The notes under the pieces are model-generated. The model was not told the origin of the DNA, did not search any database, and saw only the letters and a list, made by a program, of their open reading frames with translations. 64,000 nucleotides of DNA, taken from NCBI RefSeq assembly GCF_050908995.1, contig NC_135124.1:5952001-6016000 (forward strand). The letters run 5' to 3'. The stretch is from Andrena cerasifolii (taxonomy: Eukaryota > Arthropoda > Insecta > Hymenoptera > Andrenidae). Below are positions 35,885 through 49,149 of the stretch, in pieces; the first letter of the stretch is position 1; each line of letters begins with the position of its first letter. A program made the position numbers and the translations under genes.

Positions 35885-35965
35885 GGAAATCGCGGGGCAA
35901 AGAAAAAAGACGGGTGTTCGGGGGGTTGGGAGGGGGTGGGGAGGAGGGGTGCGCGATGAAAAGGA
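35885..35965 (+). other. G-tract cluster, potential quadruplex
   Basis: Runs such as GGGGGGTTGGGAGGGGGTGGGG (here given only in part) occur on the plus strand just upstream, in gene sense, of the exon C acceptor; the transcript is C-rich here. Similar G clusters lie at 5963-5996 and 53955-53975, both also upstream of acceptors of the same gene or its candidate last exon. Confidence 0.6.
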
Positions 35966-36474
35966 AGGAGGACGAGGGCGTCAACGAGTACTCGATTCAT
36001 GGCGAACGCGGAAAGACAGAAAGCGGAAACGGCGAACGTGCGGGGGCGTCGCGACGCCCCTTCTTCTCCTTTCCAATTTCACGTGCTCGTGCTTCGCCGA
36101 GCAAATTCGGGCGAGCTCTTATCTGCGCCAACCACGGCCCCGAAGTGGCACGGGGTAGCGTCGCGACACTCTCGGACGCCCCGATAAAGATCTGGCGACT
36201 GGCGTTATGTACGGTGCCGTTTTCATCCGCGGATTCGACCTGCTGTTAAGCATGCTCTGCGTGGTCGTGGGATGCCACAGCCGATACAGCGTAAAGTGTC
36301 TCTGAGAAGCAGTGGATGCTATTCTCTGGGATTTCTCTGTACGTTGCCAAGATCAATGATTTCTTTGATAGCAGAGGCTTCCCATTTTAGGCGAAGCACG
36401 TGATTTTTCTACTTTTGTGCCAACTCCTGGAGCAGCTAATAGAATTTATACAACTGCGATTTTACGTCCATTAA

Positions 36475-37197
36475 GGGGTCTATCCACTGTGACGCCCTGA
36501 AAAAGTACCGCTGTTTAAAACTTTTTTTGTAAGAAGAACAATGTGTTTACTAAATTGAAGTTTTTTATCTAATTTATTATGTGTTTTAAAAACATAACAA
36601 TTTTTTTTTATATTTTTTTAATGCTTACTTGCCCCAAAATAAGGGGGTGTATATGCGCTGTGAAAAAGACGCCTCGACTGCGTGGTCGATTTTGGAGGAA
36701 CCCTGTATTCGGGGCGGTGGTATAAGGGAGGTTTGTTATCAACATGACTGTCGCTATGGCACGAACTAGAATCACACATTTTTGTTGATTTTTCTCATCT
36801 TTTACGTCGCGGAATGATTACAAAATTTAGCTAAGTTCGATAGTTCAACTTTGGATGTCTGCCATTTTGTTATTTCTTCATCAATCAAATTAATCTTAGT
36901 CCCTGCCATAGCGACAGTCATACAGATTAGAAAGCTATTGTTCTTTTTTGTTTCAGACACACGGTTCCTCTAAAATCGACCACGCAGTGGGGGCGTCTTT
37001 TATTTTACAGCGCATATTACACCCACTTATTTTGGCGCAAGCAAGCATTAAAAAAATATGAAAAAAAATAATTTTGTATTCTCAAAGTACCTATTAATAA
37101 ATAGGTAAAACTTGAATTTCATAAACACGTTCTCTTTGAGACAAAAAAAAGTTCCAAGCAGCGGTACTTTATCAGGGCGCCACAGTGGAAAGACCCC
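36475..37197. mobile_element. TTAA-flanked palindromic element 3 (723 bp)
   Basis: The ends are GGGGTCTATCCACTGTGACG and CGCCACAGTGGAAAGACCCC with TTAA outside (36471-36474, 37198-37201). The arms pair through nearly their whole length, for example AAAAAGTACCGCTG against CAGCGGTACTTT, and GTGGTCGATTTT against AAAATCGACCACG. A smaller inverted word, ATGACTGTCGCTATGGC, sits in the middle (36745 and 36907). The right TTAA is shared with the next element. Confidence 0.85.
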
Positions 37198-37201
37198 TTA
37201 A

Positions 37202-40200
37202 GGGGATTAGGCAGTCAAACCAATCGAATATCAAGTATTTTTTTGCAAATTAATTACAAGGAGATGAATACAGCTTGTGACTAGTAGTTTTGGGTAATGT
37301 TTGTTAATACTATAAACTGTAATAATTTTTTTTGTGGATAATGTATGCACGTATATGACGGCGCTACAATCGTCTGATGTGTAGGCGTTTTTCTATGATT
37401 TTGCCCCGATTGCGAAAAACCCAAGGTTCGGATCGACTTGAAATTTTTACAGTATGTTCGAAATATGTTCCTTTTTTGGAGTGGAGCTCAGGATTAAGTG
37501 TAAAAGTTAGTTTTTGAGATGAAAATAATATTTGTTTACTCTACACAATAGTAATAAAACATTGTGTAAAAGGAAAAGAATGTGCTTGCGTTCGTCTCCT
37601 AGTAATTACGTTGCAAAAAATACTGGATTTTCGAGCATTCGACTGTCTAGTTCCCTGACAGCGCTACTGTCTGTTTTTGTGAGTTCTACTAACCAGTTTA
37701 CTCTTCAATAATATAACCACTTAAATTACGAAAGTTTTAAAAATTTTACACAGCTGCGCAGGAGAATGTGGAGAACGAAGGCAAGAAATTAGTATAGTTG
37801 AAATTAGAATTCAACCTCGAAACCTAACACTGACGAACCCAATCAAAGATTAAAGAATGAAAGCCTCCAAGTACCCGGTCAAAGAAATGAAAACATATTT
37901 TTAAGTGAATATGTATAAAAGATGCCTAGGTTCGAAATTCTATTGCAAAAAAAAAAGGACCAGCATGACGTGCAGCGTAGAACAGACATCAATAAAGGTA
38001 TGAATAATAGACGAGATGGTTGCCGATTTTTCGCCGCTTTTTTGCGCCAGCGCAGCGCAGTGGTGTGGGTCAGTGTTTGCAGCGACGCGCTGTTTTCCAC
38101 CCTGTTATTTCCAAGGGACAAGTTGCGCGAGAGAATATAAATTTTCCAGGGGGTCGTTCCGTCCAACGAGGAGGCGGGTATGAATGGTCGAGCGTTCGAT
38201 TCAAATTGAAATGCCCGTAGGACTTATTCCCATCGTCCACGGACACGCCTACAATAGCAGCCATGGACATAACTAATTATAGTGGTTTGGTACGGACGTT
38301 CGTGACGCATTCTGCTCATCAACGTTATTTTACTCATTCAACTGTCTTTTCCAATTTAATCAGCAATGGAATGCGATCATTTTTTCTGTTGCTAATGATA
38401 AGAGACATTTCTTAAAATCACGAATAGACCTCCCTAACTGGATTCCTTTAAATGATAAAGCAGACATTAGGGTGGAGTTTAGAAGCTTCGACTAGAATTC
38501 TTAAATTATATTTTTGCAAGTCAATGAATGTTTTTGTGTTATGATATTTATCTCTGGAATAAATAGATGCAGCCTCTCGAAGGTATTTATTACGGTAGCC
38601 ATGAAAGGACTTCGTTTGTACTTTGTTAATGATCTGTCACGAGTTATACTGAGACAATTATAAACAATATGTTAGTATTTTAGAATGATACAAAATTAAC
38701 CGATTTTTTTTTTAAATTCTATACAATTTGTATTTCTTTCTCGCATTAATCACTCTTTATTATATAATTCCACTAATATTCGCCGTAAATCATCAAATAT
38801 AAGTCGCTGCGCGCAGTTAATTAACCGTAAATTTTTTCGTGCAGGAATTTTTTCATATTTGAAAAAAAAAATGTAGTTACGTGTATGAGCCCCGCATGCG
38901 TCCTTCAACTTCCAGTTATTACAAATTAGCATTAAAATTAATTGCGGCACTCGTTATATGGATCGGCTGCAATTATTCATCCGCGAAATTCTGACAATTT
39001 TTTCCTTCCTCCGTGTTAAGGAATTATCAGCAGTTAAAAATGGCAATTAGCGCGGTCTGATTACGTGGAGGATAATTGCTCGAGTTACCATAATTAGCCG
39101 GCTGTTATTCGCGTTTCAACGAAATATATGGAAATTGCCAGTAGGTAATTGCGGTTCATGGTGGCAATCAGGCAATCGTGAGACGAAAATCCGCTAACCA
39201 CAGTCTCTTACATCACTCCAATCCTGCAAGAATTCTTGCATTAAAGAGAATATTCAAATTATACATTCAACGATGTTTTGCTCGTTTCCAAATAAAAAGA
39301 CATAGGTACCTCTACAATTTTATGCGTCACAGAAATCCATAGAAACCCCATAGAACCCTTCAGAAATAGGAATCCCTGAAGGGGATTAGGCATTCGAAAA
39401 ATTGATTTTTTATTGCATTTTGCGAAAGTTCTATATTTTCTGAATAAAATCCCGCTTGGTTTATAGTAAAATTCGCTAAACTGTAGATTTGGCAGCTAAA
39501 AACGTCAAGCGGCAACCTATAGCGTTGCCTTTGCCCAGAAACTTTAAACGCGTTTTTCTCGAATATTTTTTCTCTTCATTTTTTTCCTGATTGCGAACGA
39601 ATGGAGGTTCGGATCGGCATGGAAAAAATTACAGGATGTGTAAAACATGTGCCATGTCCGGGCAAACCTCTGATATGGTCCGTAAAAATTCGAGATTTTC
39701 ATAAAAAAAATTAAAAAGTCACCGGATTTTAGTAGCGCGCAAACAAGAACGAATTTTTCTAAAAAAAAAATCGCCGTTTTTTCAGCCACCAATCGCATAA
39801 TTTTGATTCAATTTTTGTTTTTATAGGTTTGCCTGGAAACTATGAACCCAACAAACAAGAATCCCACCTTTGAAATCGGATTACGTCACATTTTAAGACC
39901 GATATTAAGGCAGCACGACGGAAAAAGTTTAAATGTTCACCCGTCTGCAGCGCCATTTTTAAAGCAGATATATATTTCTTACCAATTTTTATTCAATCTG
40001 TATGGTAGTAATAAACATTGGGTAAAAGGATACATCTGGATTTGCTTTCAGTTTTTTACAAATAAATAAAGGACAGAGTCTCTTTCTCTCTAAAAACGAC
40101 TGTCTAGTAGGATGTGTCAATTTTTTCAATGTTTCAATTTTAAAAACGACTAGAGGAAAAAACGGTACAATTTCAGGTTTAAAATTAACCACTACCTTTA

Positions 40201-40739
40201 AATTTTGTGTAATGCATGATTTGCCTAGTTGGAATTTCATTTGAAATTATAGAAACATACGAAAATTATTTTAGAAAAATTAATAATTGAGCTTATGAAT
40301 CGCAACAGAAGCTAACAAGATATCGCTTCTTTGGTGGACTTTGTTAAATAGCATTAAATTTACTACATAAATGACTTATAGCCAGATCAGTTGCTAAAAT
40401 TACATAAAATTCATTTTGTAATAAATACACATTTCCATATATTTTCATGTGAATGTAATAAACACTAATTTCCACATATTTTTATTTTCATCTTCATGCT
40501 TTTATTTAAGCAAGTCTCACTTTAAGCAGTACATGAATATGTAGTTTGTAGTTAAATCTTACTTAATTTTCACTTTTTTCAACTGTGATTTAAAGTAGCT
40601 ATACCTCACTCAAATCAATTTCTCAAGATAATTTCAGATTCAGGATTAAAAACAGCATTACTTTGTCACTAGTCATTTTAAAATTTTCAAAAATTTTAAA
40701 TTTACCCATCAAATTGACTCACCGTACTGCCTAGTCCCC
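37202..40739. mobile_element. composite of TTAA-type elements
   Basis: The block opens GGGGATTAGGCAGTCA straight after the shared TTAA and closes TGCCTAGTCCCC followed by TTAA (40740-40743). A third end of the same kind, GAAGGGGATTAGGCA, lies at 39376 in the same orientation as the first, and words after both (GATTGCGAA, GGTTCGGATCG, TTACAG-ATGT at 37410-37460 and 39590-39635) match. It therefore looks like one copy (39380-40739) and a left arm (37202 on) of the same family separated by unique sequence, including the CpG-rich 38030-38290. No intact frame for a transposase is seen. Confidence 0.6.
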
Positions 40740-41799
40740 TTAATAGATACCATTCCGTCCCCGCTGATCCAAGCAAATAAAATTATCACCTACTATCCGC
40801 ACTTACAGCGTTGCATTCTCCAAAATTCCGTCACACCTCACTTCCTCGCACTTCCCTTTCAGTGACCAATATTTCCTGCACCTTTCAATCAGCCAGGATG
40901 AAGAACATTAGTCCCGCGCGCCAAGTACGTAGGTATTCATGGGATGGAAGTTTTCTATTATCCGGCCAAACCAAGAAAACCCCGACGAGCACGTCCCACG
41001 CGAATTAAAAGTCAGACGTTTCGTCTGGGTCGGTTGGACGATCGCATTCAAACAGCATTTTCCGTCGGACGTTTCCCTGAAACGTCATATCGTTTCCCCC
41101 GACGCGATAAAAGTAAGAAACCCGGTCGGGTTCGAATAAGATCAGCGAGCCGCGTGATTCGGTTATGAGCAAACGGCGTTCCCGCAGCATCCCCGTTTCT
41201 TCGAATTAGATCGTCGATCGAATTATCAACGAGCGGGGCCAGTCGATATGACAGAGGGGAAAAACGATTTCGACGGGACCGTCTGCGACAGCATTGATTC
41301 GAGCTACTCGGAGCAAACAGAGCGCGAGCGAACCGCTCTGATTTACGTGCAAATTCCCTTGTACGGTTTCTTTCCGACGAAAAAGCGGCAGGGGCGGCGC
41401 TCGATATGATATCGCAGCGAAATATAAAGGATTCCTTAAGTCTTTACGATATAACGTCACTCGCAGGTTTGCTCACACAAAGTGAGAAGAATAACTAATT
41501 GTGAAAGTCACTGTCTTGCTTTTGCTTCTTAATTAGTATGTACCTAGATTGGCATCACTTGATCCATACTTTTAATGCGAAACATAAGAATACACGCATA
41601 ATGTGGACGAACGAACGTTAATATGTGAATCTATGTGTAGGTAACTATTGAAAATTTAGTATACATATTAATTTGAATAGTTGTCGCTTTTAAATATTGA
41701 TACAAGTTTCTGAGGTTTTGCATTTGAATTTATACAAGATGTGTTGAAATGATAGAATAAATTTTCCTAGTGTGGTCACATGATAGAGACTTTCTTTAA

Positions 41800-42517
41800 G
41801 GGGGGCCCTATTTAGGACGCTAGGAATAAGGCGATGCTTGGGAATTTTTTTCTAAGAAACTGATGGTCGGATCTTTTTCAAACTTTCAGGGTATTTTAGT
41901 TCACATTCGAACAGTAAAAATTAATTTTTTCGTTAGAAAGTGATCGGCAGAAATGGAGATATATGAACATGTTCGTAGGGACTCGCGCGCCCGAGTTGCG
42001 AATTTGCGATTTTGTTGGAGGCCCCAAAAAATAAAAAAACACATGATTTTCTTAATTCTAGTATAATTACATTGTCGATGTACCTAACAAACGAAAATAA
42101 AATTAAAAGTTGGCAAGTTGGTGGGACTTCAAAGAAAAAGTTACGATTCTGCCACAAGATATTTCGTACTTACTATTTATGGAAAAAGAGTGGTTGAATT
42201 TAATTTATTTATAATTTTCTAGGTCCATCGACAATGTAATTACACGAGAAATAAGAAAACACTTGTTTTTTTTTGTTTCAGGGAAGAATTGGGGCCTCCA
42301 ACATAATCGCAAATTTGCAACTCCGGCGGCGAGGACCTACGAACGAGTTCATATATCTCCATTTCTACCCACCATTTTGTACCCAAAAAATTAATTTTTG
42401 TTGTTTGAATGTGAACTAAAATACCCTGAAAGTTTGGAAAAGATCCGACCAACAGTTTCCTAGAAAAAAAATCCCAAAAATCACCTTATTCTTAGCGTCC
42501 TAAATAGGGCTCCCCCC
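41800..42517. mobile_element. TTAA-flanked palindromic element 4 (718 bp)
   Basis: The ends are GGGGGGCCCTATTTAGGACG and CGTCCTAAATAGGGCTCCCCCC, with TTAA on the left (41796-41799) and TGAA on the right (42518-42521). The arms pair over about 275 bases with roughly 85 percent identity, e.g. AACTTTCAGGGTATTTTAGT, GAGATATATGAAC and ATTACATTGTCGATG. The loop is about 130 bases. Non-coding. Confidence 0.83.
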
Positions 42518-45489
42518 TGAACAGAGTAAATTCTTTCATTTATTTTATCCGAAAGCTCGACTGGCAATTAAGATTCATGTTGAAAGTCGTGTTCCTTGAA
42601 GGCGTACCTTTCCTTATTTATTTATTAGAAGCCATAGAATCACCATGTTCTTTCACTGTACCATGGATCTCGGTCCACTCAGTATCGAATTTCATAGAAT
42701 AAGTTCGTCGCGCTGAAGAGTAGAGAAAGTCACGTATCGAGGGGTAAATGAAACAGAATCAACGAGCGTGCTAAGAATTCCGAGGGTGTGCTGAGTCAAG
42801 TTGTTTCCAATCAAGAAAAGTGCAACGAGCGCACAAAACACAAAACGCGAAACTTTCACCCTAGCATTCGTTTCGTGCCTCCTTCAAGGCTGGCAACGAT
42901 GATGAAATTAAAAAATTTACGATCCACAGTTCCCCCCTTGCTACCAGTGCCTCGACAGTAAGTTGCGAGAATTTCGTAACAGCGCTTTCAGCATCCATAG
43001 AAATAATAACTAATACTTTCCAAGTTCCCCGCAACGACGAAACACAGAAGAACTTGTATGAATTTTCCTATTCTTTTGGCTTACAGTAAGCTACCTACCC
43101 CATTACTTCGAGGAAAACATCTCGGGGAAGCTCATGTGTGGAAGATGCTGCACTGGAAATATAATACTTGAAACTACGAAGAAAATATAATAGAGACTCG
43201 CATTGAGAGCAACGTAGAAACTATTAAAGTACCTTCTACGCTATCAAATATTTTTTAAATAAATTTCTCCGAAATCGAGTTTCGAAGATCTTGCGAAGAT
43301 CGAGAAGCAAAAAATCTGTATTAGTATACAATTAGTATTTCACGAAGCAAACAGCCTTTCCTTATCGCTCAGTAAACGCGAAGTGGTCATTGCGCAGCGT
43401 CGCAAATGCTATTCCAGGGATGGAATGTCATCGAACAGTGGGATTCCCAGAAGCTCCGAATTGCTCGAGTTTGGAGGACGATAATGTCCGCGATGCTCAA
43501 AGAAAGCTGGCGGAAGATATTGCGCGGGATTGCAATTCCCTCGCGAGCTGTGATACGAAACCGAGCGCAATACACCCAGGGGATTGTCTCAGTTTCTTGT
43601 ATCGGACAATTAACGATGAGTTCAAAATAGGGCGATGTATTAAGTTTGCATCTGGGGCAGCATTTCGTCTGATCCTTGTTACTCGCCGTTTTTATTTCTA
43701 ACTGGAATCGGCTGCACTGTCGACTTCCAAAATTCGAGATTAGAAGGATAAGCGTTTAGAGTTCTCCTAGCGGACTATATATTACAATGCAAATTTTATT
43801 TTAAATGTATTCAGTGGAAATGTATCACTAATATATTTTTTCAATAACGTAAGTTTTCAACTTGATAAAAATTCTACACCAACATACAATTAATTTAATT
43901 AATAGGTAGTGTATATATGTACCTATTCGTAGTTAATGTTTTAAGAAATTAGAATAAATATTTTATAACTGTTTTCATAGGATTATTAGTCAGATTAATA
44001 TTCTTTTCGGAGATAATAATATCCTCGAATATAGAATAATCAATATAATTATAATCTGACGTACAGCAGAATAGATTTGTCAAATTCTGGACGTGCGGAT
44101 TGTGCGAAATAATTGCTCCCATCGTTCACAGCAAACTCGCCAGTGTACCACCGTATAATATTTGCATTATAAAATGCCGACGAGTAATAACAATAATTAA
44201 ATCGCATATGGTTATGCAAGACTGATAGCGACGTGCTTTAATCACTTAAAATGGGCGGGGATTAAATTCGGTTCAGCGTTAATCGAATACAATAGCGTTT
44301 AATGTAGTTAATGTGGATTTTAACGCGTATTATCGTTATCAATTAAAGCCCCGTTATCTGCAGTAACAACGTTAACCGAATTTAAATACACCTGATAGGG
44401 AGCGTGAACTGTGTTCGCAAAGCTTTTGTGTTTGTCCCTCGGCTAGCCCTTCCTCGCCGTCGTTAAGCGGAAGAAAACCGTAATTAAAAGCTTTGTCCTC
44501 GCGAAAGACAGAAAGATAGATTTTTCAGCGTTTTCTCTAGTCACAGATTGCCCTGCACACACGAGCCACGTATTTCAATGTTTCCGTAATTTCTTTGGCA
44601 AGGTCCACTCAATACTATAATGTACACCAAATTGTATATTTTAAACCATCAGAGGAACATGTTATGCTGAATTACCATGAAACCTAGCTCTCTGTCACGG
44701 GAAGACTGGGTTCTTAATTCTTTTTTTTTTTCTAAATGCCAAAGGCATTGTGAAAATTAGTTTTTCAAGCGAACAACTGTTCAAATGGAATAAAGGATGT
44801 TAGTCGAGTGACTAGAGGTGTTCGTTCGAAACTTTCTTCTCATAGAAGAAAAAGATTAAAGGCGTGCTATTGGTTTTTCGAGCTTTCCCCTGTTCCTAGA
44901 AAACATGGAAAAAAGTCAATCGATTCAAGGTGCGCGATAAGCGCGCGGAAAAGTCGAATTGAAGTTCAAGTTCTGAAAAGGTGGCGTACAACAATTTTAC
45001 CACAAAGAGCCTGACGTGGTTTAAGCAGCCGGGGCCAGGGGATTGCGATTCAGAAGTTCTTCCGCACAGTTTCCAAAAAGCACTGTTTCTTACTAGTCAC
45101 TTGCAATAATCTTCAAACATTTTACTCTTAAGGTAGTTCATGAATATTCCACTAAATTCAAGAATTCTTTTAGATTTCGTTCAAAACTAATTCCGAATAC
45201 AAGAAACCCTTGTACAAAGTTTAAAATCGATTTACCACATAGTTATCGAGAAATTGTTAGTTAAAGTTGATGCATTTTAACACAGTGGCATATGGCAGAG
45301 TCGGAAAAGGGGGTTACTTTTTAAAATATATATACACGATGTTAAAAATTATTATTATTATTTCTATAGTATTATACTACTTTATATTTATCGTTTATTA
45401 CCCAACTTTGACTAACACAGTTGGTTAGGAATTACCTTAAAGAGGTTTCTCTTTTTGTATTCAACTTTGGTACTGACATATATATATAT

Positions 45490-45549
45490 ATCACAATCAT
45501 ATGAAGACACTACGCCATACTAAACAATAACTTAAAAGAAACAAAAATT
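45490..45549 (+). repeat. 60-bp repeat shared with 20129-20188
   Basis: Second copy of the segment described at 20129-20188, directly after an (AT)n tract at 45475-45490. No LINE coding sequence is recognisable around it, which argues that the 60-bp unit is its own repeat. Confidence 0.7.
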
Positions 45550-45641
45550 AGTCTATTATTAACAATTATTCTAGGAATATACTTCAGTACACTACAAATT
45601 TATAAATATTTAGAAATAATATTTTTGAATATATATATTTT

Positions 45642-45753
45642 AAAAAATCCTTTCTTAGTGGGTGTCTACGCTATAAAAACAATGTACCTTTCAAATTTCA
45701 GTCAGTCGTACATTGTTTTTATAGCGTAGGCACCCACTAAGAAAGGATTTTTG
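45642..45753. repeat. near-perfect 45-bp hairpin
   Basis: AAAATCCTTTCTTAGTGGGT then GTCTACGCTATAAAAACAATGTAC (45644-45687) is repeated inverted at 45709-45753 with about one mismatch; the loop is 21 bases. The size resembles a microRNA precursor, but the stem is too perfect and is followed by a repeat region, so a MITE remnant is likelier. Confidence 0.8.
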
Positions 45754-45761
45754 AAAATCCC

Positions 45762-45950
45762 GTCCCTAAGGGGGTGAAAACGGGTAAAATGTGCTTTCAG
45801 GGAATTCTCAATATTTCTTAGGCCCGATTAGATATCAACTTGATTTCTACATGCAAACGTTACCCACACAAATGCCTAGAAACAAATTTCAAGATTTTAC
45901 CCTAATCACCCTAGGGGGTGAAAAGGGGTAAAATGTGTTTTCATGGATTC
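45762..45950 (+). repeat. pair of direct repeats 145 bases apart
   Basis: CCCTAAGGGGGTGAAAACGG then GTAAAATGTGCTTTCA (from 45764) recurs as CCCTAGGGGGTGAAAAGGGGTAAAATGTGTTTTCA from 45909. A later CTGAAGGTCCCCTTGTAAG (46070) resembles the right end of the element at 15159-15884, and CCGAAGCGAAGCGCGGGTA (46254) is a phrase often met near repeat ends in arthropods. The block 45640-46280 is thus read as mixed repeat DNA. Confidence 0.55.
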
Positions 45951-47756
45951 TTTAAAATCTCTTCGACCCAATTCGATGTCGATGGTTTTAGCTTAAAAAC
46001 GAAGTTCATTAAAGTCCGAGTGAAGACCTTCACGTACACTGAGTATAAGCAATTTCTGAGTTTGCCAGTCCTGAAGGTCCCCTTGTAAGTGTACATTGAA
46101 TTGGGGCGTCTTAATTTTTACATAGTAGGTGTGAATGAACATATACACAGGTATATAAATGTTCGTTATACAAAGGATACTTTACCGAAATTAGATACAT
46201 AAAAAATTACTTGAGAAAATAGATATAAAAGTAATTCCTATTAATTATTCTACCGAAGCGAAGCGCGGGTATTTTTCTAACTGTAAGTAGTATTTCGATA
46301 TAATTTTTTCATTGGTTAATTTCAATGAATACCTACTTAGTTACACGAGATATCAGAAGAATCTGTATTATTCCAGGAATAGGCGTAAATTTTTCGAATT
46401 ATAAGTAGATTACGACAGAGGGAACATTGGGAATTTACATATTTAACTTCATAGCTCGAAGGGGAGTTCCTGTTAGCCATTCTCTTCGTCCTTCTTCACG
46501 CAGAAGATAAGAAACTAAATACCTATTAAAGTTCCTTCATTAATATTTAGAAAATTCCACCACTTCTGCTGATAATTTCCCCAGCTAACTTTCCACCGTC
46601 GTGTAATTCCCTTCAACATTTCCTTCCATTGTACAGTAAAACTGCACCTGGAACTTCGAGCACCGTTAACTTAGAAATACAAAACTTTCCTGCCCAATAA
46701 AGTATCTGAAATTTTCTGTTGCGCTGCTAAATGCTAAATCTACCTCAACCCTTCCCACAAAAAGAATGGTACCAACACTACTGTTGTCAAAATATTAATC
46801 TCAGACCGCGTGAAGTGAACCCTTTACAGTCTCAAAAATCCTATTCTCCTACAGCTGCTTCCCATACCTTACGCGACCACTTTGCCACCAAATAAACAAT
46901 CCAATTAAATCCCTATAAAGCATATCCAGAACAGAAGGAAAGCACACGAAGAATCAAACGACCCACGGTTCCTCTTAAAATTATTATTTCCCCCCAGGGG
47001 GCACCATCGAAAGCGTCAGACAACCCCATTAATACCACCGATGGGAATAGAGCAAAGCGACCAAATAGCACGTCGAAACATTAATAACATCGAGGTCTCT
47101 CGAATGCAATAAAGCATTCCTGTAGGCGAGCAGTTCCCGTCCGCGCTTAGAACTTTTCTGACAGTGGCGCGGTACGCAACGCGGGGTTGGATGGGGGGGC
47201 GTGACGAGGACACGGCGGAGGAAAAAAGATTAAGGGCGTATTATTGGTCTCGCGAGTTACGTCTTGCTTCTTGAAAAAAGTTCAAGCGAAGCTGTCGTCG
47301 CGGCACGAGCGGGAACGAGTTCAAAAAGCGCGGCGAACTTCCACTTTAATAAGCCGTAGCTTCCTAAGAGCTCGACCCGCCCGTTTCCTTATCTGCCCTT
47401 CTTTTTTTACCTTCCTACATTTTTATTGCTCTCCGCCGAGCCGTCGACTCGCGGCACCTTCGATGCAATTCTGTTGTAAATCCTGGCCACAGACGCTCAA
47501 ACGCCAGGGAAATACGACCCCGCGAAAGGATATTGCGAGCCACGGGGACGTTCTTCTTTATACAGAATGATTTTTGCTTCTTCTGTGCGTCACCCGTGGG
47601 GGGTTGGAGGTGGTTGGCTCGTTTTAATCGTTCTGTGGGAATATCGTTGATATTGTAACTGTCAACGAATGCGAAAATTAGGTGAAAATTGAAGGCTGTC
47701 CTTGGAGACGTAGGGTGGATATCACTTCGTTGTAGGCACAGGTGTTTGATGTAGGG

Positions 47757-48144
47757 TAGGGTGGGGCTAGAAGTCCCGTTTTTTCGTATAAACCTATGTA
47801 AAATTTGGTACTAACAATCTAGAGATATCTGGCGTTATTTTGAGAAATTATAACTATTCTGTTTTACGTTCGCGGAGTTTGTTTGTTGATATTGTTATTT
47901 TCTGTTTTTTCCAATTCTTTTTGGTATACAATATTGAAAGGAAAGCATGGCTTTTTTAACAAAGAATACAAATATAAGTCAGAGGCTCACTTTGAACTAA
48001 AAACTAAAAAAAAAATCGGTCAACTAAAACAAAAACACTATTTAAAGACTTTTGCATCATTTCTTTCTTACTTTGGCCATCTTATTATGAAAACTAGTAA
48101 TAAAATATTTATTTTCAATCTGCCGGACTTTTAGCCCCATCCTA
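47757..48144. mobile_element. mariner-like MITE (TA-flanked)
   Basis: The ends are TAGGGTGGGGCTAGAAGTCC and GGACTTTTAGCCCCATCCTA: about 20-base inverted repeats with two mismatches, each bordered by TA, the Tc1/mariner target. The 388-bp interior is very AT-rich and has no transposase; an 83-codon frame in it is chance. Confidence 0.72.
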
Positions 48145-49149
48145 CCTTATTCGAAGCGCTTATGTATGAATGTTCTACTGAAAATTAAATGTCGTTCGAG
48201 TTCTTTGTTGAATTTTGATAGAATAGTTAAGCGATGTTTCGTGCTCCGTTTTAGGTAGAATTGCGGAAGTAGACGTAGTTTCGTGTATAATTTGAGGGAG
48301 ATGAATTTTTGACGCTGAATGCACCTGTGTTTCCATTTTCGGAAATGATATTAAGGGTACATGTCGAAAATTATCCGAGTATCTATGAATATTTATATCC
48401 TCGCAGGTATTCTACGAATGGAAACAATGAATAAACATTCTGACTGATTCCAATTGAATAAAACAGCAAGTGTCAATTCTCAGAAAAGATTGAGCTGTAT
48501 TGCCGTTCATGTAATACCGTTCTCGATTTATTTTATACCCTATGATTTTTAATAACCCTTGCACAAGCAGGAACCGTTTGCAAGAGGTTCGCAGCGAATG
48601 CACGCGACGTGTCTCCTTTTTTCCCTCGTCGCGGATACAGGAAATTGCATTCAGATTAATTTTCCCATGAATACGAAATAAACGCGGGCTGCCACAAAGA
48701 TGTGTGTTTTTCAAAGTAACAAATTCCACGGAATCAAAGGGATGTGTTACGGGACGGTTATACGGAAAGAATATTAAAGTTGCCGTTTTAAAAAAGACTG
48801 GCTTCCAACAATTTCCGGGAATTCCTGATAGGCAATGGAGCTATTTCGTCCCGTTTGGTACGAGGAAGTTATTTATTATGCCGCAGGAAATTTATCTCCC
48901 TTTGATCATAAAGAACGGCACTATTCATTCGCCTGCCAGGAAATATACGTTTAGTGCTACGCCATCGCCGGGAATTAAAGATCTTTGGGGTTGGGAACAA
49001 GAATGCTGTCCATTATTAATCGCACTTGATAACTCTAACCGAATATATTGCAGACATTTTAATTCCTGCTCTTTTGAAGGAATTAATAGTATTAGGGCAT
49101 TGGGATTTTCTGTTAGGTCGGTGTTGGGGCAGTAGAGCACTCTTACTAT

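Noticed and set aside
46254..46275. Helitron-like end from the phrase CCGAAGCGAAGCGCGGGTA
   Set aside because: No CTRR terminus, hairpin or 5' TC end could be paired with it; left as unassigned repeat DNA.
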